A program made the translations under genes and the position numbers. From assembly GCA_051868045.1 (NCBI GenBank), contig JBJDZN010000046.1, forward strand, positions 1 to 27,920: 27,920 nucleotides of DNA, given 5' to 3'. Below the pieces are notes generated by a model. That model saw only the letters and a list, made by a program, of their open reading frames with translations, did not search any database and was not told the DNA's origin. This document shows, piece by piece, positions 21,615 to 27,920 of this stretch. Origin of the DNA: CAKSQF01 sp051868045. GTDB lineage: Bacteria > Bacillota > Clostridia > Oscillospirales > CAG-272. Positions within the stretch are counted from its first letter, which is position 1. The number at the start of each line of letters is the position of its first letter.

Positions 21615-21643
21615 AGTATAGCATAAATTTTGAACCTTGTCAA
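21615..21643 (-). promoter_or_regulatory. Sigma-A promoter of the PH-like/lipoprotein operon
   Basis: On the minus strand TTGACA (21643-21638), 17 bases, TATACT (21620-21615), with a leader of about 35 bases before ATG 21572. Confidence 0.88.
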
Positions 21644-21744
21644 GTCCCTTCCCGACAGAGAGAGGAAGCAGGGCGTCCTCTTGCCGAAAAGAATGAGGAT
21701 TCGGATGAGGAGTCCGTAAACCTTCTCAAGAAAGGAGACGTCTT

Positions 21745-22320
21745 TCATCTCGGTTTTTTCCATCCCGAAAAGAGCATGGCACCGAAGTAGGTGACGGTGT
21801 TCTGCCCATGGGTGTACCTCATGCCGCAAGAGGCGGCAAGGGCGGACACGTCCACGCCGTAGGTCTCCAGTGAGGAGATGGCAAGATCGGGATGACGGCA
21901 GGGCAGATTCTCCCGCTTGGCGCAGATCGGGCAGACGTGACACCCGCCGGCTCCCAGATGCAGAACCTTGCCAAAGGCGTCTTCGGGGAATGCCTTCCTG
22001 ATTTCCCGGGTCAGCCGACTGTGGGATTCGGCGGCGGTCATCATGCCCTCGAAATCGTAGCTGTCCTCCAGTTGACTCACGCTCTGATAGACCAGCGCAA
22101 AATCATAGCGGCGAAATTCCTCCATCAGTTGACCGATCTCCCCGGCATCCGGGGGACACATCCAGCATTTCCCGTAGTTTCCGCAGACGTTGTCCTGGCA
22201 CATCCGACGAAAGATCGGGTCCAGCCGGACGTCGGATACCCGGATCACCGCCGCCCGACAGGCACCTTTGCAAAGTGCCTTGGCTATCATTGGCTCAAAG
22301 AGCGGATCTTTCTCACTCAT
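21745..22320 (-). CDS. DUF2284 Cys-rich predicted metal-binding protein
   Basis: A 191-residue cytoplasmic protein of the DUF2284 family. Two cysteine groups are visible: CQDNVCGNYGKCWMCPP (Cys41, 46, 52, 55) and GAGGCHVCPICAKRENLPC (Cys127, 130, 133, 141), enough for one or two iron-sulfur or zinc sites. In anaerobes these genes recur beside corrinoid methyltransferases, where a role in corrinoid reduction or activation is plausible but unproven. GAGGAA lies 6 bases upstream of the start. It is the last of three genes with the corrinoid protein and URO-D-type methyltransferase (46-base gap upstream). Confidence 0.9.
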   Translation of the reverse strand: MSEKDPLFEPMIAKALCKGACRAAVIRVSDVRLDPIFRRMCQDNVCGNYGKCWMCPPDAGEIGQLMEEFRRYDFALVYQSVSQLEDSYDFEGMMTAAESHSRLTREIRKAFPEDAFGKVLHLGAGGCHVCPICAKRENLPCRHPDLAISSLETYGVDVSALAASCGMRYTHGQNTVTYFGAMLFSGWKKPR

Positions 22321-22366
22321 CGCATTTCCTCACGGCAAGGTTGCCCGCATTCGGATAAAAAGACGC

Positions 22367-23011
22367 TTACTTTGCCAGGGCGGCGCACAGCTCCACTGCC
22401 GCATCTGCCGCACTGGCGGCATCGGAAGTGTATTTGTCGGCACCGATCTTCCGGCAGAATTCTTCAGTAACGGGGGCACCGCCGACCATGATCTTCACCT
22501 TGTCCCGGATGCCCGCCTCCTCCGCCTTCTTCACCACGTCTGCCATGACGCCCATGGTGGTAGTCAGCAGGGAGGAACAGCAGATGATCTGGCAGTTCTG
22601 CTCGATGGCGGTCCGGACGTAGGTATCGGGGGAAACGTCGGTTCCCAGATCGACGACCTCCAGACCCTTGCCCTCCATCATCATCTTGACCAGATTCTTG
22701 CCGATGTCGTGCAGGTCGCCCTGTACGGTGCCGATGCAGACCTTTCCCGCGGATTTGACGCCTGCCTCTGCCATCAGGGGCTTCAGCACCTGCGCTCCCA
22801 TGTTCATGGCTCTGGCGGCAATCAGCACCTCGGGGACATAAACCTCGTTGTTCTTGAACTTCTCGCCGATGATGTTCATGCCGTTGAGCAGTCCTTCGTT
22901 CAGAATCTGCTCCACGGGGATTCCCTGTGCCACTGCCTGGCTGACCAGGTCCCTGACAGCCTTTGCTTTGCCTCGCTGAAGGTTTTCCGAAATTTCCGTA
23001 AGAATACTCAT
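22367..23011 (-). CDS. Methyltransferase cognate corrinoid protein
   Basis: A 214-residue B12 carrier of the MtbC/MttC/MtmC type. The N-terminal four-helix cap (1-88: EQILNEGLLNGMNIIGEKFKNNEVYVPEVLIAARAMN) precedes a Rossmann-like cobalamin domain with GDLHDIGKNL (98-107); His101 is the lower cobalt ligand. SSLLTTTM (146-153) and VGGAPVT (176-182) bind the corrin tail. It accepts a methyl group from a substrate enzyme and passes it to the URO-D-type methyltransferase encoded upstream. AAAGGAG lies about 8 bases before the ATG. No cobalamin riboswitch core was recognised in the 168-base gap upstream. Confidence 0.95.
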   Translation of the reverse strand: MSILTEISENLQRGKAKAVRDLVSQAVAQGIPVEQILNEGLLNGMNIIGEKFKNNEVYVPEVLIAARAMNMGAQVLKPLMAEAGVKSAGKVCIGTVQGDLHDIGKNLVKMMMEGKGLEVVDLGTDVSPDTYVRTAIEQNCQIICCSSLLTTTMGVMADVVKKAEEAGIRDKVKIMVGGAPVTEEFCRKIGADKYTSDAASAADAAVELCAALAK

Positions 23012-23179
23012 GGGACAATCTCCTTTATGCTCCTGGTCGGAGCTGATTTTTTATGATTTTTTGCGGGACTTACCGGGTGTCATGCTTATTCCGACGCCAA
23101 CAGGCGGTAAAGCCGCATAAGACTTTTGGATCCCTGCCGTTTTTGATGTTTGCCTGTGAAAAACGGGATAAAAGGGAAT

Positions 23180-24220
23180 TTAATCCGGATATTTCCGCAT
23201 TTTCTTCCAGATGGAAAGAATCATGTCGTACCTCTCCGGCGGCATTCCCTTGAAGGGAATGTTGCTGGTGGCGAAGATGTATCCGCCGTTTTCGCCGCCG
23301 TATTTCAGACAGTACTCGGCACTCGCCCGAACCTCCTCATCGGTGCCGGTCTGGAGTGCGGCGCAGTGAACATTGCCGCAGAGTGCCACCCGATCGCCGT
23401 AGCGTCGTTTGACCTCCCGTATGTCCACCCCTGCCATGGGGTCCAGCGAGTGAAGGGCGTGGGGACCTGCCGATACCAACGAGTCGATGATGGGCATGAT
23501 GTTGCCGTCGGTGTGCTTGATCATGTACATTCCCGATTCCCGTCCTGCCTGACAGATTCGGGCAAGGAAGGGGGCGATGAATTCGTCGAACATGGCGGGG
23601 GACAGAAAGGGTCCTGAATTGTAGCAGTAGTCTGAGCAGAGCAGGGCAACGTCCAGCCCCGCCTCATGCTGACGCTTGTTTGCCTCGATGGCGGCTTTGC
23701 ACATCCGATCGGCATCGGCAAGGACCTCCTCCGGCTCGTCGGCAAGACGGTAGGCAAAATCGTACATCTCCGACCCGGAGGGAATGGCAAAGGTGCCGTC
23801 CCCGTGTCCGCCGAAGAGTCGGGTGTCCCCGAAATGCTCCCGCAGGCGTTTGCGGAAGGCTTTGGTGATGGGGGAGTTCACGTCCCACCACTCGGGGCAG
23901 TAGACCGGAATGATGCAGTAGTCAAGACCGGGTCGGGCATCCTTTTCGGGATCGCCCGACAGGGCGGCACCGCCGATGTCGTAGGCAGTGCCCGTTCCGT
24001 AGACCCGGGCATATTTGTCGGCGAGGTCGATGGCAGCCCGCTCGATCTCGGCGGGGGTCAGGGTGACGTACACGTCACGGTCGAAGCGACGGTCGTACAG
24101 GGGATAGCCGAAAAACTCTTCAGACAGTTGGAATTCCAGCTCGAAGGTGGGAATTTCGTCCGGCTTTCCCCGATTCAGGGCGCAGATTGCCCGTTTTGCC
24201 GGTGTCCAGATTTCTGACAT
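23180..24220 (-). CDS. Uroporphyrinogen-decarboxylase-family methyltransferase (MtaA/MtbA-like)
   Basis: A 346-residue TIM-barrel protein of the URO-D superfamily. The C-terminal half carries the features of corrinoid:thiol methyltransferases: KHTDGN (235-240; His236) and LCGNVHC (280-286; Cys281 and Cys286), which form the zinc site in that group, followed by GGYIFATSNIPFKGMPPER. It should move methyl between the adjacent corrinoid protein and a thiol or folate acceptor; it could also be the substrate-side enzyme. The start at 24220 is set by AAAGGAG 8 bases upstream, and a longer frame to 24304 is rejected. In the 188 bases up to the M48 gene no clear promoter or terminator was found. Confidence 0.9.
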   Translation of the reverse strand: MSEIWTPAKRAICALNRGKPDEIPTFELEFQLSEEFFGYPLYDRRFDRDVYVTLTPAEIERAAIDLADKYARVYGTGTAYDIGGAALSGDPEKDARPGLDYCIIPVYCPEWWDVNSPITKAFRKRLREHFGDTRLFGGHGDGTFAIPSGSEMYDFAYRLADEPEEVLADADRMCKAAIEANKRQHEAGLDVALLCSDYCYNSGPFLSPAMFDEFIAPFLARICQAGRESGMYMIKHTDGNIMPIIDSLVSAGPHALHSLDPMAGVDIREVKRRYGDRVALCGNVHCAALQTGTDEEVRASAEYCLKYGGENGGYIFATSNIPFKGMPPERYDMILSIWKKMRKYPD

Positions 24221-24408
24221 GGGTTTTCTCCTTTGCTTTATGCGTAAAATGGCTGAATTATTGAATGCTTTGCCGCCGTGTCCAAATGGGAGCGGGTATG
24301 GCAACGCCCGATCCCGTCAACATCATGGAGATGGCGGTTTTTTCTTGTGCTCTTGCGGATTTGTCGGAAGGATCATGCCCCGACGATTAAGGCGCAAAAC
24401 GGTTCTCC

Positions 24409-26475
24409 TTATTTCTGATGAATTTCCTGTTCTACGGCATCCTTTTTTGTATAGACCAGGCTTCCCTTGATCTTTTCCACCTTGAAATTCAACTCTTCAT
24501 AGGTGAAAAGCGAAAACTGCCAATCCACCGGATAGGAGTCGAGATAACAGAAGATTCTGTGCATAATTTCGTCCCGCCGATCGTCGGTTCCGCCGTTAAA
24601 GCGGATGACAAAGGCACTGGCGAAAAAGCTGTCGCTGACGGTCTTCCGAACCAGATAGATGTTTTGAATCAGCCCTTCGTCAATCGACAGAATGAAGGAC
24701 AGAATATTCTCCAGCATTCCGTCAGGCAGATTTTCCTCGGTCAGATGATCGGATTTTTCAAGACGGTTGATTTTGCTGTCCTCATCCTTGTTCTTTTGCG
24801 CCAGTCGTGCGGCACGCTCCCGGTATTCCAGAAGCTCTTTCTCCCTGCCGGTGTAACAGCAGAACTTTCCGATGGTATCAAGCCCTTCTTCAAGAAAGTT
24901 GGCGTTTGTCTCAACGGCACGGTAGAGGTACGCCATGCCCGACTCGTCGTATCGGTGGAGCAGGAAGCATCCCTTCATGAAAGAGGCGTAGACGGAGGAA
25001 TTTTCGTTCAGCTCTGCCAGAACCCGGTCGCAGAGTTCCTCTGCCTCCCGGTTTCGCCCAAGGTCCCGCAGATCACAGATCAGATCGGCGTAGTTTTCGG
25101 CGGAAATCGGCATCCCTTCGTCCATCCATTTGTTGATGCGCTCCAGGGGCTTCAGATAGTACCGATCCCTTTCCTGAGCATGGACCTCCTTCTTGCTGTT
25201 GCAGAGCATTTCGTCCAGACAGTCAAGGGCTTTCTGACACTCGCTTCGGTATTCCTCCGAGCTTTGGTCTTCTGTCAGCGAGATTTCGTTCACGCCGAGG
25301 GTTTCCAATCGCATTTTCAGCGTGGGATGACTGGAATTGTTGGGCAGAATCTCCTTCTTTGCCAGCTCATTCCAGAAATCGCTCCGCTCCCCGATGGCAT
25401 CTTGGATCGCCTGTATGTTTGTGCGCAGAAAATGGGGATTCGGGACCTCCGAAGCATAGGCGGAGGGATCATATCCGTCCCTGTTTTCCCATAGGTACAT
25501 TTCGTTGTATTTGAGCTTCAGCAGTGCGGATGCCGCCACTTTGGCATTGCCGAATTCTGCCATTGCCCGGTCGGCTTGGCTCTCGATCATCAGGGACGTG
25601 GCATAGGAGTAGATGAAATAGTAGAAGAGATATCTGCAGTCCGAAAAGAAAAACAACCCTGAAAGAATGTCTTGCAGTTTGGAATTCTCCTGATAATGGT
25701 TGGTGACCCAATATTGGTAGGTCATTTCACGGGAGCTTGCGGTGTTTTCTTGCGAAACGTGGGAAAATTCGTGGATAAAAATATGGTAAAGTTCATCTTC
25801 CGACATCAGACACAAAAGGTCGATACCCACATTCAGCCAATATCCCCGTTTGTTTCGGGCAATCCCGGCATTGCACCCGGTAAAGAAGCGGATGCGGATG
25901 TCGCCGTTGCACCGGAAATGTTCAGCCGCCCGGCGTGCAAGGGAATAAATCTTCGGGTACTCCGCTTCTGAAAAACGGGGATCCGCATATTCCTCCGGAA
26001 CCTTCGGAGAACGGCGGATTCTGCCGTAGGCGGCAAGAAAAACAAACCACGAACAGATCCGGAGCAGCCAGAAAAGGGGACAGTAGGAGAAGAACAGCGT
26101 TCCGCCGAAGAAGGCGATCCCGCCGGCAAGGAGCCATAGAAGCACCCCGTATCCGTCGGTCAGATGTCGGATGAGCCGCAGCTTTCTTTGCAGATCAGAT
26201 GCCGTTTTTTCGGCTTCTTCCCGGTGCTTCACCAGATAGTTGTTCATTTCCGCAACCTTTTTTTGATTCAGTTCCTTGACAAAGTGCTTGCTCAGAAGGA
26301 GGTTGATGCCCCACAACAGGACGGGCAGAAGGATAAGAACAACGGTAATGCCCACCGCCATGCCGATTCCGGGTGCATCTTTCGGTATGCCGCATTGTGC
26401 CGCCACAAGCCCAGGAACGAAGAAAATCACGGTACTTACATAGGACAATATCATGGAGATGACTGTTTTTTTCAT
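24409..26475 (-). CDS. Membrane-anchored M48-family zinc metalloprotease with long C-terminal extension
   Basis: A 688-residue protein. Hydrophobic segments at about 5-28, 38-62, 108-130 and 133-150 flank a coiled-coil-like stretch (65-100). The peptidase domain (155-400) contains HEFSH (His235, Glu236, His239), the third ligand in IESQADRAMAEF (Glu298), and the family-typical SSHPTLKMRLETLG (about 393-406). Residues 410-600 are helical with TPR-like pairs (AEELCDRVLAELNENSSVYASFMKGCFLLHRYDESGMAYLYRAV), and the last ~90 residues are a beta-rich unknown module. M48 enzymes such as HtpX cut damaged membrane proteins. The large C-terminal part is well beyond HtpX length and may select substrates. 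AGAGGA precedes the ATG. Confidence 0.9.
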   Translation of the reverse strand: MKKTVISMILSYVSTVIFFVPGLVAAQCGIPKDAPGIGMAVGITVVLILLPVLLWGINLLLSKHFVKELNQKKVAEMNNYLVKHREEAEKTASDLQRKLRLIRHLTDGYGVLLWLLAGGIAFFGGTLFFSYCPLFWLLRICSWFVFLAAYGRIRRSPKVPEEYADPRFSEAEYPKIYSLARRAAEHFRCNGDIRIRFFTGCNAGIARNKRGYWLNVGIDLLCLMSEDELYHIFIHEFSHVSQENTASSREMTYQYWVTNHYQENSKLQDILSGLFFFSDCRYLFYYFIYSYATSLMIESQADRAMAEFGNAKVAASALLKLKYNEMYLWENRDGYDPSAYASEVPNPHFLRTNIQAIQDAIGERSDFWNELAKKEILPNNSSHPTLKMRLETLGVNEISLTEDQSSEEYRSECQKALDCLDEMLCNSKKEVHAQERDRYYLKPLERINKWMDEGMPISAENYADLICDLRDLGRNREAEELCDRVLAELNENSSVYASFMKGCFLLHRYDESGMAYLYRAVETNANFLEEGLDTIGKFCCYTGREKELLEYRERAARLAQKNKDEDSKINRLEKSDHLTEENLPDGMLENILSFILSIDEGLIQNIYLVRKTVSDSFFASAFVIRFNGGTDDRRDEIMHRIFCYLDSYPVDWQFSLFTYEELNFKVEKIKGSLVYTKKDAVEQEIHQK

Positions 26476-26516
26476 GGCAAAATCCTCTTAAAATGGTTAT
26501 TCGAACGTTTTTTTTG

Positions 26517-26545
26517 ATTGTACCATAAATCTCCGGGATTTTCAA
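26517..26545 (-). promoter_or_regulatory. Sigma-A promoter of the M48 gene
   Basis: On the minus strand TTGAAA (26545-26540), 17 bases, TACAAT (26522-26517), with a leader of about 35 bases before the start at 26475. Confidence 0.8.
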
Positions 26546-26665
26546 GGGGTTGACACAAATTTCGTCGCATAACCGTTTTTTATTGTAAGAGCGGCTTGTC
26601 GGATGTGACCGTCATCCGAAAGGCGATATAGGCTGAACCTATAACTTATCATCTTTATCTAGTAT

Positions 26666-26693
26666 TTGACATTTCGTAAATTCAGAGTATAAT
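26666..26693 (+). promoter_or_regulatory. Sigma-A promoter of the M20 peptidase gene
   Basis: TTGACA (26666-26671), 16 bases, TATAAT (26688-26693): both boxes are consensus. Upstream, 26590-26640 contains two small inverted repeats (TCGGATG/CATCCGA and ATAGG/CCTAT) with no assigned role. Confidence 0.88.
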
Positions 26694-26727
26694 AAGACCG
26701 TCGAAGGGATTTGACGGTCTTGTTTTT
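26694..26727 (+). terminator. Terminator hairpin directly behind the promoter
   Basis: AAGACCGTC (26694-26702) pairs perfectly with GACGGTCTT (26713-26721), followed by GTTTTT. The left arm begins right after the -10 box, so a transcript starting near 26700 would lack most of it. The hairpin would therefore stop read-through from upstream but not the promoter's own transcript. Confidence 0.75.
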
Positions 26728-26763
26728 CATTCCAAAGCAATTTTTCGGGAGGAGGTTATATCA

Positions 26764-27897
26764 TTGGTAAACAGCAGTCGGATACTGAAGGAATTCGAAA
26801 AAATGGTTTCCTTTGACAGCGAGTCATTTGCCGAATATGATATAAAGGAATACCTGAAGGATAAGCTGATCGGTCTGGGACTTCGTGTCATCGAAGACGA
26901 GGCGGCATCAAAGCTGGGGCATGAAAATCCGAAATCGGCGGGAAATCTGTACGGCTTTCTGAAAGGGAACACGGATGGCGAACCCATTCTTTTCTCGTCC
27001 CACATGGACACCGTATCACCGGGAAAGGGCAAAAAGGCTGTCCTGCATGAGGACGGAAGAATCACCTCCGACGGATCGACGGTTCTCGGAGCGGACGACA
27101 TTTCGGGATTGGTTTCCATTCTGGAGGCACTGACGGTGATCGTGGAAGAGGGACTTCCTCATCCGGATCTGGAAGTCGTGTTTTCGGTGGCAGAGGAACC
27201 CTTCTGCAAGGGGATCTCGGTCCTCGATTTTCGAATGCTTAAGTCGAAAACAGCCTACGTCCTCGATCTGACCGGAAGGGTCGGAACCGCAGCAGTGAAG
27301 GCTCCTACCATTCTTACCCTTGACATATGGACAAAAGGAAGGGCTGCACATTCGGGTTTTTCTCCCGAGGAGGGGATCAACGCCCTGACGATTGCGGCAA
27401 ATGCCCTTTCGAGAATCCGGACGGGACGTATCAGTCCCGACACGACGGTGAACTTCGGTATGATTGAGGGCGGAACGGGCAAGAACATCGTGCCGGCATC
27501 CGTTCACATTCAGGGCGAGATCCGAAGCCTCGTACATGAAGAAGCCCTTTCCGAAGCCGATCGGATCCACGAAATCTTTCGGGAGGAAGCCGAAAGCATC
27601 GGCGGAAAAGTCGGATTTGAAACGACGGAAGTCCTTCATTCTTACGACGTGGCGGAAGATGAGGCGGTCAGAAGACGTTTCGAAAAAGCCGTCTCCCAAC
27701 TGCACCGGGAAAAGCCGACATACGTTACGACGCTGGGCGGAAGCGACGGAAATTACTTCAACAAAAACGGAATCCGATCCATCGTTGTTTCCAATGCCAT
27801 GCAGGACGCACATACCGTTTTTGAATCCACACAGTTGTCTGAGCTGATAAAGAGCGCAGAACTGACGCTGAAGCTTATGACACTCAGGGAGGGTTAA
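26764..27897 (+). CDS. M20-family (PepT-like) metallopeptidase
   Basis: A 377-residue cytoplasmic di-zinc exopeptidase of the peptidase T-like M20 group. SSHMDTVSPG (78-87) holds His80 and catalytic Asp82. GADDISG (109-115) has bridging Asp111, AEEP (143-146) the catalytic Glu pair, LDLTG (167-171) a metal Asp and DAHTVFE (348-354) the last His350. The dimerisation insert begins near KGRAAHSGFSPEEGINA. It should trim small peptides. The start codon is TTG at 26764, 8 bases after GGGAGGAGG. Beyond its stop an ATG with a good ribosome site begins another gene. Confidence 0.93.
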   Translation: MVNSSRILKEFEKMVSFDSESFAEYDIKEYLKDKLIGLGLRVIEDEAASKLGHENPKSAGNLYGFLKGNTDGEPILFSSHMDTVSPGKGKKAVLHEDGRITSDGSTVLGADDISGLVSILEALTVIVEEGLPHPDLEVVFSVAEEPFCKGISVLDFRMLKSKTAYVLDLTGRVGTAAVKAPTILTLDIWTKGRAAHSGFSPEEGINALTIAANALSRIRTGRISPDTTVNFGMIEGGTGKNIVPASVHIQGEIRSLVHEEALSEADRIHEIFREEAESIGGKVGFETTEVLHSYDVAEDEAVRRRFEKAVSQLHREKPTYVTTLGGSDGNYFNKNGIRSIVVSNAMQDAHTVFESTQLSELIKSAELTLKLMTLREG

Positions 27898-27901
27898 CAA
27901 G

Positions 27902-27920
27902 ATGCATCTTTTAAACTATA
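27902..27920 (+). CDS. Start of a further gene (truncated by the window end)
   Basis: ATG at 27902 lies 9 bases after a GGGAGG that overlaps the end of the peptidase gene, and encodes MHLLNY before the window ends. Probably co-transcribed with the peptidase. No identity can be given. Confidence 0.45.

Noticed and set aside
21611..21748. 45-codon minus-strand ORF overlapping the DUF2284 stop by ATGA
   Set aside because: No ribosome site, and it runs through the consensus promoter of the next operon; probably chance, although the ATGA overlap is suggestive.
23012..23179. Possible cobalamin riboswitch before the corrinoid protein gene
   Set aside because: The gap contains no recognisable B12-box (GCCACTG-like core) and is short for the class.

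Overview
The window looks like chromosomal DNA from a spore-forming, gut-type Clostridia (Oscillospiraceae/Ruminococcaceae-like). The reasons are an adjacent spoIIGA-sigE pair, a MazF very close to Bacillus EndoA, a split ThrE exporter, a URO-D/corrinoid/DUF2284 cluster, strong AGGAGG-type ribosome sites, sigma-A promoters with 16-17 bp spacing, and G+C-rich coding regions between A/T-rich intergenic regions. A run of 100 Ns flanked by an exact 55-base duplication (2870-3079) shows this is an assembled draft, probably a metagenome bin. No rRNA, tRNA, CRISPR array or transposase was found.

Layout. 1-590: the end of an unknown gene, a strong terminator, a structured gene-free stretch, and a promoter-terminator unit that could encode only an 11-residue peptide. 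589-4200: minus-strand genes for a collagen-repeat HtrA-like lipoprotein protease, a GlmU-like left-handed beta-helix protein and an ADP-ribosylglycohydrolase, then a small plus-strand YxxP/DV protein. 4204-7107: an FMN-binding lipoprotein, a dGTPase-like HD hydrolase and a multi-pass membrane protein. 7231-8504: the two-gene ThrE exporter. 8846-10448: spoIIGA-sigE. 10468-11793: an unknown Cys-rich protein between two nearly identical ~210-bp direct repeats. 11812-14840: a minus-strand operon of a degenerate prephenate-dehydratase-like protein, a TSCPD protein and phosphoglucomutase. 15178-15567: orphan MazF. 15647-18167: a large secreted beta-rich protein followed one base later by a 42-residue YxxP/DV peptide. 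18419-20247: a regulator with a shortened receiver domain, translationally coupled to a dihydroorotase homologue that has lost metal ligands. 20447-21572: a lipoprotein and a PH-like membrane protein. 21745-24220: a corrinoid methyl-transfer module. 24409-26475: a membrane M48 metalloprotease. 26764-27897: a PepT-like M20 peptidase, then the start of another gene.

How the genes work together. SpoIIGA processes pro-sigma-E during sporulation. URO-D methyltransferase, corrinoid protein and DUF2284 protein form a minimal B12 methyl-transfer unit with no recognisable substrate methyltransferase nearby. The two ThrE halves make one exporter. Phosphoglucomutase shares an operon with two proteins of unknown role.

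Most interesting features: the direct-repeat cassette at 10468-11793 and its three-hairpin element, the coupled regulator/pseudo-dihydroorotase pair, the degenerate P-protein homologue, and two members of a small YxxP/DV protein family, one coupled to a secreted protein.
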